Source: Rikenellaceae bacterium
GTDB lineage: Bacteria; Bacteroidota; Bacteroidia; Bacteroidales; UBA932
Direction: 5' to 3'
NCBI GenBank assembly: GCA_003513895.1
Contig: DOSU01000100.1
Location: forward strand, 1 to 10,636
Length of the DNA stretch: 10,636 bases
Part shown: piece after piece, positions 5,929-10,636 of the stretch
Layout: every line of letters begins with the position of its first letter
Position numbering within the stretch: the first letter of the stretch is position 1
Notes under the pieces: generated by a model
Databases searched by the model: none
What the model saw: only the letters and a program-made list of their open reading frames with translations
What the model was told of the DNA's origin: nothing
Translations under genes and position numbers: made by a program

Positions 5929-6933
5929 TTACTTAATCAGATTGCTATAGCTTCTCTCTCCCCAGAATTTGTAGCCTCTCTCCTCTAATTTGCTATTGAA
6001 CAGCAATTGGTGAATAAGCCCGTTTTTTTCTACAAGTATAGTATGATAAATTTTGCCGGTTGGATTCTCCTTGATTATTATTCTTAGCCTTCCGCTAAAG
6101 GCTGTATGACGAATAAAAGAGGTATCGGTACTATCTTTAAATTTCACCCCGGCTTCCTTCATGTTCCGGTACATAAGCTCGCTTCTGTATCCGGTTCCTC
6201 CTGTTTTGCTCACAATTGGTTTCCCGTTATAGACAACAGTTGTGTCTATATAAGATATTACCCCAAGCATTTTGTCTTTTCCCGAGTTGAGCCATTTTAT
6301 AAATTTCCCGGCAAACAGCTCCTCATATGCGTAGTAGCTGTCTATGAAGCATAGTCTCTCTATAAATCCGGGGATTTCGTCCACTCCATGAAGGTAATTA
6401 AAGACAAACCGCCCTCCGCCGCTATGACTGGCCAATACTACATTAATCCCGGCTGATGGTTTGTTTTTAAAATATTTGTCCAGGACAATTGCTTTGACTG
6501 TATCAACAAGATGTGAATACAACAAAGGCGAATCCTTATATTTCGATGCATGGGCGGTCCATGCTTTTTGTGAGGATTCCAGATATGCAACTATGTAATT
6601 GAAGCGTTTATCGTTTTCCCGAAGAAACCTTACCTGAGCTGCGATATGCTGGATATCAAAGTGCCAGTCGTCGGTTTTGGATAAAAGAGTGCGCCCTTCT
6701 GTTTGTTCAATCGTATTGCCATTGGGCAATGCATACAAAATAAGTCTTACGGGCTTATCCGGATTTAAGAAACTTCCATTTGGGGCATTGATTACTACCC
6801 TTGAATCGGGTATAAGATTGTTATATTCCGTACTCACTTCGGCCGACAGAACATCACTCCTGAAGCCCTCTTTCTTTGCAAAAAGCAACCCCGGAAAAAT
6901 AAGCGGAAAGAGAATTCTGATAACAGATCTCAT
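5929..6933 (-). CDS. Secreted alpha/beta-hydrolase-like protein, substrate unknown
   Basis: This is a 334-residue protein with a short N-terminal signal sequence (hydrophobic residues 4-18), so probably periplasmic. The pattern looks like an alpha/beta hydrolase: a strand RLILYALPNGN (63-73), then NVVLASHSGGGRF (164-176) forming the nucleophile elbow with Ser171 in SHSGG, and a strand LCFIDSYY (194-201) with Asp198 as a possible acid. His308 (GLIHQLL) or His297 could complete the triad. The classical GxSxG has Ser in place of the first Gly. I do not recognise a characterised subfamily, so esterase, deacylase or peptidase activity all remain open. Its neighbours are a mutase (11 bp upstream) and a membrane acyltransferase (12 bp downstream), making an esterase acting on the same acylated glycan attractive, but this is inference. 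Confidence 0.7.
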   Translation of the reverse strand: MRSVIRILFPLIFPGLLFAKKEGFRSDVLSAEVSTEYNNLIPDSRVVINAPNGSFLNPDKPVRLILYALPNGNTIEQTEGRTLLSKTDDWHFDIQHIAAQVRFLRENDKRFNYIVAYLESSQKAWTAHASKYKDSPLLYSHLVDTVKAIVLDKYFKNKPSAGINVVLASHSGGGRFVFNYLHGVDEIPGFIERLCFIDSYYAYEELFAGKFIKWLNSGKDKMLGVISYIDTTVVYNGKPIVSKTGGTGYRSELMYRNMKEAGVKFKDSTDTSFIRHTAFSGRLRIIIKENPTGKIYHTILVEKNGLIHQLLFNSKLEERGYKFWGERSYSNLIK

Positions 6934-6944
6934 TTCAAATGAAT

Positions 6945-8297
6945 TTATTCAAATTCTTTAAGTAACTCTTTAACTTTATCTATCTTCTCGTTAAGTGAGC
7001 TTTCGCTTTTTGCCTCGGCAATAAATCGTAGATATGGCTCTGTATTCGAAGGACGGATATTAAACCACCAGTCCGGGAACTCAACCCTGTAACCATCAAA
7101 ATCGTAGTTTGCAACAGGTGTTTCGATTGACAGAAAATGAGATCTCACCTTGTCCATCGCCTCTTTTTTCTTCTCTATCCTAAAATTAATCTCCCCTGAG
7201 TTGTGGTATTTTTCAATTTTTCCGATAAGCTGAGAAAGGGACACTCCCTCTTTCTTCATCTCTGCAACCACATCAAGAATTATGAGCGCAGCCATTATGC
7301 CCGAATCGCTGTAGAAAAAGTCTCTGAAATAGTAGTGACCCGCCAGTTCTCCGCCATAAATACCTTTTATTTCGCGTAATTTTGGCGCGGCAAACGCCCG
7401 GCCCACCCTCCATGTGTGCATTGTGGCACCCATAGGCGATAAATATTCACCAACTGCTTTGGAACTTCTTATATCCTGCAGGACAGCACCAGTCTCTCCT
7501 CCATTTTTAAAAAAATAGTGTCCAAGAACTGCAATCATTAAATCGGGAGAGATAAATCTTGAATTTTCATCTACAAACATTACCCTGTCGGCATCTCCAT
7601 CGAAGATAACACCAATGTCGCACTTTTTCTCCTTAACCAGCTTTTGCAGGTCGGCAATGTTTTCCGGAACAAGAGGATTTGCCTCGTGATTTGGAAATGT
7701 TCCGTCCATTTCGTCAAAGATATAATGCAACCTCTCCCCTCCTTCTCCCATAACATCTTTAATAAGAAGAGCAGCCATTCCGTTTGAAATATCCATTCCA
7801 ATATTAAGCGAACTGTAATCTCCCTTGTACTTACTTAGGAAATTAAGGTATTCTTTTTTTACGTCAAGATTATGAACTGTTCCTTTTTTTGCACAAGGCA
7901 CAACAGTTCGGGTCTCTATCCACTCTTTGATAGTACCCAGCCCGGTGTCAAAGCCAACAGGCAGAGCATTTTCCCGGGACACTTTTATACCGTTGTATTC
8001 TCTTGGATTATGAGAGGCCGTAATTTGGGCAGATGCAGTAAAACCATATTTTGCTGTTGCAAAATAGACCATTGGGGTAGTTGTGAGGCCGAGATCATAT
8101 ACATCTGCTCCGGCATCCGTTATTCCATCAAGAATAGCCTTAAGCATTTCCGGAGATGATTCTCTTGTATCTCTGCCTACCAGCACTTTGTTTGTTTTAA
8201 GCAGTTCCGGCAGGAAGAACCCTACTTTGTAAACTGTCTCTTTATTAAAATCCTTATTATAAATCCCTCTTATGTCGTATGCGTGGAATGCTCCCAT
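6945..8297 (-). CDS. Phosphoglucomutase/phosphomannomutase
   Basis: This 450-residue cytoplasmic enzyme of the alpha-D-phosphohexomutase family interconverts hexose 1- and 6-phosphates through a phosphoserine. All four family landmarks are present: the catalytic loop TASHNP with Ser95, the Mg-binding loop DGDADR (233-238), the sugar-specificity loop GGELAGH (315-321) and the phosphate-binding loop RPSNTEP (415-421). The length is normal for the bacterial PMM/PGM group. GEMSGH-type loops are typical of enzymes accepting both glucose and mannose phosphates; here the loop reads GELAGH, and I cannot decide between mannose, glucose or glucosamine. The usual GlmM signature is not evident, so GlmM is less likely. 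Products feed nucleotide-sugar synthesis. It starts 10 bp after def and ends 11 bp before the hydrolase. Confidence 0.95.
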   Translation of the reverse strand: MGAFHAYDIRGIYNKDFNKETVYKVGFFLPELLKTNKVLVGRDTRESSPEMLKAILDGITDAGADVYDLGLTTTPMVYFATAKYGFTASAQITASHNPREYNGIKVSRENALPVGFDTGLGTIKEWIETRTVVPCAKKGTVHNLDVKKEYLNFLSKYKGDYSSLNIGMDISNGMAALLIKDVMGEGGERLHYIFDEMDGTFPNHEANPLVPENIADLQKLVKEKKCDIGVIFDGDADRVMFVDENSRFISPDLMIAVLGHYFFKNGGETGAVLQDIRSSKAVGEYLSPMGATMHTWRVGRAFAAPKLREIKGIYGGELAGHYYFRDFFYSDSGIMAALIILDVVAEMKKEGVSLSQLIGKIEKYHNSGEINFRIEKKKEAMDKVRSHFLSIETPVANYDFDGYRVEFPDWWFNIRPSNTEPYLRFIAEAKSESSLNEKIDKVKELLKEFE

Positions 8298-8307
8298 AAA
8301 TATGAAA

Positions 8308-8883
8308 CTATTTTTTTCGGTTTGCCTGAACTATTCTGTAATGTGGTTTTGCCTTTCCCGCCATTATGTTGTTTAATCTTGCCTGAAGCATCTTTTTCCT
8401 TATTGGAGCTACCAAATCGGTAAAGAGTATTCCCTCCAGATGGTCCATTTCGTGTTGTACCATTCTGCAGGCAAAATGATCCAGTTGCTCCTCTCTTTTG
8501 ACCAGATTTTCATCGTAGTAGGAGACTGTAATGATTTTTGGTCTCACCACGGCTGCATGAATATCGGGTATACTTAAACAACCCTCGTTATATTCGATTG
8601 TCTCCTGACTCTCCTTTATGATTACGGGATTTATCATTGACCTCTTGAAGTCTTTGAGTTCGGGCATATCGTCGGAAAGGACAGACCCGTCCACAATAAG
8701 AACCCTTATCGACTTACCCACTTGAGGAGCAGCAAATCCTACACCGTCTGCTTTTTCCATTGTTTCCCACATGTCGGAAATGAGGGTTTTCAATTCTTCT
8801 CCAATGCCGGGGATGGTGATATCCACCTCCTTTGACTTTTCTCTAAGCACCTCGGCTCCATATACATATATCGGCAGTACCAT
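8308..8883 (-). CDS. def: Peptide deformylase
   Basis: This 191-residue metalloenzyme removes the formyl group from the N-terminal Met of new proteins. The three diagnostic motifs are intact: GVGFAAPQVG (47-56), EGCLSIP (100-106) and QHEMDH (143-148). Metal ligands are Cys102, His144 and His148, with Glu145 as the general acid/base and Gln54 in motif I. The usual bacterial Leu in motif I is Phe here, a conservative change. The N-terminus MVLPIYVYGAEVLR matches the family start, so the ATG at 8883 is sound. It lies 60 bp after ruvX and 10 bp before the mutase gene, the first closely spaced gene of the envelope cluster. A hairpin with a T-tract just upstream might modulate read-through from ruvX. 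Confidence 0.97.
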   Translation of the reverse strand: MVLPIYVYGAEVLREKSKEVDITIPGIGEELKTLISDMWETMEKADGVGFAAPQVGKSIRVLIVDGSVLSDDMPELKDFKRSMINPVIIKESQETIEYNEGCLSIPDIHAAVVRPKIITVSYYDENLVKREEQLDHFACRMVQHEMDHLEGILFTDLVAPIRKKMLQARLNNIMAGKAKPHYRIVQANRKK

Positions 8884-8897
8884 GTCGCAAAAAAATT

Positions 8898-8923
8898 TTA
8901 TGCCTGAAGCATTTGTGGCATAA
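8898..8923 (-). terminator. Weak terminator or attenuator between ruvX and def
   Basis: On the minus strand TTATGCC pairs perfectly with GGCATAA across a 12-nt loop, followed at once by AATTTTTTTGCG, a T7 tract. This is the arrangement of an intrinsic terminator, though the stem has only three GC pairs and is short. It sits 15 bp upstream of the def start, so it could end the ruvX message or partly attenuate expression of def and the genes behind it. I see no clear -7 box for def nearby, which favours partial read-through. Confidence 0.4.
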
Positions 8924-8943
8924 TGTTAAATATCAATACTATA

Positions 8944-9360
8944 TTATATTTTAGGGGCATCCAAATATGACTGAAGGATTATTGCAGCACTCACTTTGTC
9001 TATATTTCCCTTCTCCCTTCTGTCCGATTTTTTCATCCCCCCGTCTATGAGTGTTCTCATCGCCATCTTTGAAGTGAACCGCTCATCTGTTAGATTAACG
9101 GGTATCTCCGGAAATTGTTTGCGAAGCATGTTCAAAAACTGATCGACATCTTTCGCTGCTTCCGATGGCTGGTTATTAAGATTCATTGGATAACCCACAA
9201 CAAATCTTGTAATAGTCTCTTTTTGGGTATAATTTTTGATGAACTGCAGAATATTACCGGCAGGAACAGTTTCCAGCGGCGATGCAAAAATGCCCAGAGG
9301 GTCACTCACTGCAACGCCTACGCGCTTTCTGCCGTAATCAATACCTACGATTCGATCCAT
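8944..9360 (-). CDS. ruvX: RuvX/YqgF family pre-16S rRNA nuclease (putative Holliday junction resolvase)
   Basis: This 138-residue RNase H-fold protein matches the YqgF family in length and motifs. It begins with MDRIVGIDYGRKRVGVAVSD, in which Asp8 of the DxG motif is the first metal-binding acid. VVGYPMNLN (54-62) follows, then TDERFTSKMA (91-100) with the conserved acidic/Arg pair, and NIDKVSAAIILQSYLD (119-134) with the last catalytic Asp121. E. coli YqgF helps mature the 5' end of 16S rRNA and is essential there; the older name reflects its resemblance to RuvC. The start cannot be much later because strand 1 begins at residue 3. It is the first gene of the minus-strand run. A -7 box match (9365-9372) ends only 4 bp before the ATG, hinting at a leaderless message. 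Confidence 0.95.
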   Translation of the reverse strand: MDRIVGIDYGRKRVGVAVSDPLGIFASPLETVPAGNILQFIKNYTQKETITRFVVGYPMNLNNQPSEAAKDVDQFLNMLRKQFPEIPVNLTDERFTSKMAMRTLIDGGMKKSDRREKGNIDKVSAAIILQSYLDAPKI

Positions 9361-9364
9361 GGCA

Positions 9365-9372
9365 CAAAGTTA
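9365..9372 (-). promoter_or_regulatory. Putative -7 box for ruvX
   Basis: The minus strand reads TAACTTTG, an exact match to the Bacteroidota housekeeping -7 consensus TAnnTTTG. It ends 4 bp before the ruvX ATG, so the transcript would begin at or very near the start codon. I do not see a TTG -33 element 19-21 bp upstream, where an A10 tract (9374-9383, minus strand) lies instead. The match therefore rests on the -7 box and the position alone. Confidence 0.45.
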
Positions 9373-9385
9373 GTTTTTTTTTTAG

Positions 9386-9393
9386 TACTTTTG
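9386..9393 (+). promoter_or_regulatory. Putative -7 box for the superoxide reductase gene
   Basis: TACTTTTG is an exact match to the TAnnTTTG consensus, 16 bp before the ATG at 9410, giving a leader of about 10 nt. A T10 tract (9374-9383) lies just upstream where the spacer would be. No convincing TTG -33 element is present. This box lies back to back with that of ruvX, separated by 13 bp. Confidence 0.5.
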
Positions 9394-9409
9394 AGGTTTA
9401 AATACAACT

Positions 9410-9793
9410 ATGCCAAGACTGTTTACTTACAATGAATTCGAAAATAGCAGTGAGAAAGTTCGTCAATACGCCGACAAACACAGCCCGGTTATAATTTGCG
9501 AAAGTAGTGCGGAAAGAAACAAGCCTTTTCGTGTTAAGGTGAAGATAGGCAAATCTGTCAAGCACCCTAATGCACCGGACCATCACTATGAATATATCCA
9601 GCTTTGGAACCTTGAAACGCTGGCGGGAGAAGTTAAACTTGTACGGTCCAGTTTTGGTGACCTGCCCGTACACATTGAGGCCGAATTCATGATTATACCA
9701 AAAACCAGCCTCCGGCTCACCGCACTGGCCTATTGCAACAAACACGGACTATGGCAGAGCGAAGAGCTCTTTGTTCCGGTAACAGACGAATAG
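9410..9793 (+). CDS. Class II superoxide reductase (neelaredoxin type, one-iron)
   Basis: This 127-residue protein matches the catalytic domain of superoxide reductase/desulfoferrodoxin. The enzyme reduces superoxide to hydrogen peroxide without making oxygen, a typical defence of anaerobes. The iron site ligands all appear: His24 in DKHSP, His52 and His58 in HPNAPDH, then Cys109 and His112 in YCNKHGLW, giving the Fe(His)4Cys centre. The catalytic lysine is Lys23. The N-terminal desulforedoxin domain with its FeCys4 site is missing, so this is the one-iron class. The Glu that precedes Lys in well-studied enzymes (EKH) is Asp22 here. It has no signal peptide, so it is cytoplasmic. It is divergent from ruvX and 27 bp upstream of the M23 gene, in the same reading frame. 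Confidence 0.9.
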   Translation: MPRLFTYNEFENSSEKVRQYADKHSPVIICESSAERNKPFRVKVKIGKSVKHPNAPDHHYEYIQLWNLETLAGEVKLVRSSFGDLPVHIEAEFMIIPKTSLRLTALAYCNKHGLWQSEELFVPVTDE

Positions 9794-9820
9794 CACTTAA
9801 CAGCCAAGAACATCAATAAA

Positions 9821-10636
9821 ATGGCAAAAAAGATTATAAAGAACAAACAAACACGGTTGAGAAACAAATTTCGTTTTTCAATATTCAACGATACATCACA
9901 CGAAGAGCTTTTTGTATTCAGGGCAAACGGTCTTATGATGCTGCTGAGCATAATTCTTGGAATAATATTCATTGTCGTTTCGGTAACTTTTATAATATCA
10001 TATACACCTCTCAGGGAGTTTATTCCCGGCTATCCAAATGCACAAACCAGGCGTGCAATTGTTCAGAATGCCATAAAACTGGATTCACTGGAAAGAACTG
10101 TTAAACTATGGGACTTCCAGCTTATTAATATACAAAGGATTGTAACAGGCCAACAGCCTTTTGAAATGGAAAACATTGCAATTCCTGCAGATACTTCTAC
10201 ACCGGCAAAAATCAACGCCAATCTTTCAAAAAACGACTCTCTCCTGCGACTTGAAGTAATGAAACAGGAGCAGTTCAATCTCGGTGGCGAAAAAAACAGA
10301 GTTACACAAATAGAAGGTCTGCATTTCTTCCCTCCTGTGAAGGGGATAATTTCCGATGGTTTCAATATTGCCACAAACCACCCGTATGTGGATGTTGCTG
10401 CTGTTGAAAATTCACTTGTTTCTGCCATTCTGGATGGTACAGTAATAATGGCAAACTGGACAGACGAAACAGGGTTTACAATTCAAGTCCAGCACAGCAA
10501 CGACTTAATATCAATCTACAAACACAATTCCAAACTGCTGAAGAGAATTGGCGACAAGGTGAAAGCCGGCAGCGGAATTGCACTGGTGGGAAGTTCCGGT
10601 TCGCTAAGCACGGGATATCATCTTCACTTTGAGCTG
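9821..10636 (+). CDS. M23 family metallopeptidase (partial, cut by window end)
   Basis: The frame is open from the ATG at 9821 to the last base (272 codons), so the C-terminus is missing, probably only a short piece. The N-terminus is basic and cytoplasmic (1-37), followed by one membrane helix (about 38-60), a linker (65-165) with helical character, and a LytM/M23 domain from about 165. Zinc ligands are visible: His187 and Asp191 in HPYVD, and His269 in HLHFEL, with His267 and probably His235 (YKH) assisting catalysis. The motifs KVKAGSGIALVGSSG (247-261) and GYHLHFEL are typical. It would cut peptidoglycan peptide cross-links or, as in some relatives, act in cell-wall remodelling from the inner membrane. 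The ATG is the first in frame after the stop of the preceding gene. It is probably co-transcribed with the superoxide reductase gene. Confidence 0.9.
   Translation, partial: MAKKIIKNKQTRLRNKFRFSIFNDTSHEELFVFRANGLMMLLSIILGIIFIVVSVTFIISYTPLREFIPGYPNAQTRRAIVQNAIKLDSLERTVKLWDFQLINIQRIVTGQQPFEMENIAIPADTSTPAKINANLSKNDSLLRLEVMKQEQFNLGGEKNRVTQIEGLHFFPPVKGIISDGFNIATNHPYVDVAAVENSLVSAILDGTVIMANWTDETGFTIQVQHSNDLISIYKHNSKLLKRIGDKVKAGSGIALVGSSGSLSTGYHLHFEL

Noticed and set aside
6945..8297. Assignment of the mutase as phosphoglucosamine mutase (GlmM)
   Set aside because: The loops fit the PMM/PGM group better (TASHNP, GGELAGH, RPSNTEP), and no typical GlmM signature was seen. The exact substrate remains open.
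10063..10428. Minus-strand frame of 121 codons opposite the M23 gene
   Set aside because: It lies antisense to a peptidase with intact zinc ligands and has no recognisable domain.

Overview
The window looks like chromosomal DNA from a member of the Bacteroidota, most likely an anaerobic Bacteroidales; I cannot name a genus. The support is a DUF4252 protein beside an ECF sigma factor, AT-rich start regions without Shine-Dalgarno sequences, matches to the Bacteroidota -7 promoter box (TAnnTTTG), a one-iron superoxide reductase, and moderate-to-low GC. I see no insertion sequence, phage gene, CRISPR array, tRNA or rRNA.

Layout. Positions 1-502 hold no convincing gene. This stretch is rich in hairpins: a terminator-like hairpin at 36-52, a small GC hairpin at 151-163, an 11-bp-stem hairpin at 232-266, a strong bidirectional terminator at 381-411, and a 15-bp-period tandem repeat at 430-488. 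From 503 to 9360 ten genes lie tightly packed on the minus strand. In transcription order they are ruvX, def, a phosphoglucomutase/phosphomannomutase, a secreted alpha/beta hydrolase, a DUF5009/HGSNAT-like membrane acyltransferase, a DUF819 membrane protein, an Omp85-type outer-membrane barrel, an ECF sigma factor, a one-TM anti-sigma-like protein and a DUF4252 protein. After a 49-bp divergent promoter region, two genes run on the plus strand: a class II superoxide reductase and an M23 peptidase that is cut by the window end.

How the genes may work together. Def and RuvX are housekeeping functions. The next five genes (mutase to barrel) are separated by only 2-13 bp and cover every envelope compartment: cytoplasmic sugar-phosphate metabolism, an inner-membrane acyltransferase, a periplasmic hydrolase, an inner-membrane transporter-like protein and an outer-membrane barrel. 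They read as a possible pathway for making, acylating and exporting a glycan or glycolipid, but no substrate can be read from the sequence.

The last three minus-strand genes form a compact regulatory module. The sigma and anti-sigma-like genes overlap by ATGA. An ECF-style promoter, TGTAAC-N16-CGTC, lies 11 bp upstream of the sigma start, which suggests autoregulation. The strong terminator at 381-411 ends this unit.
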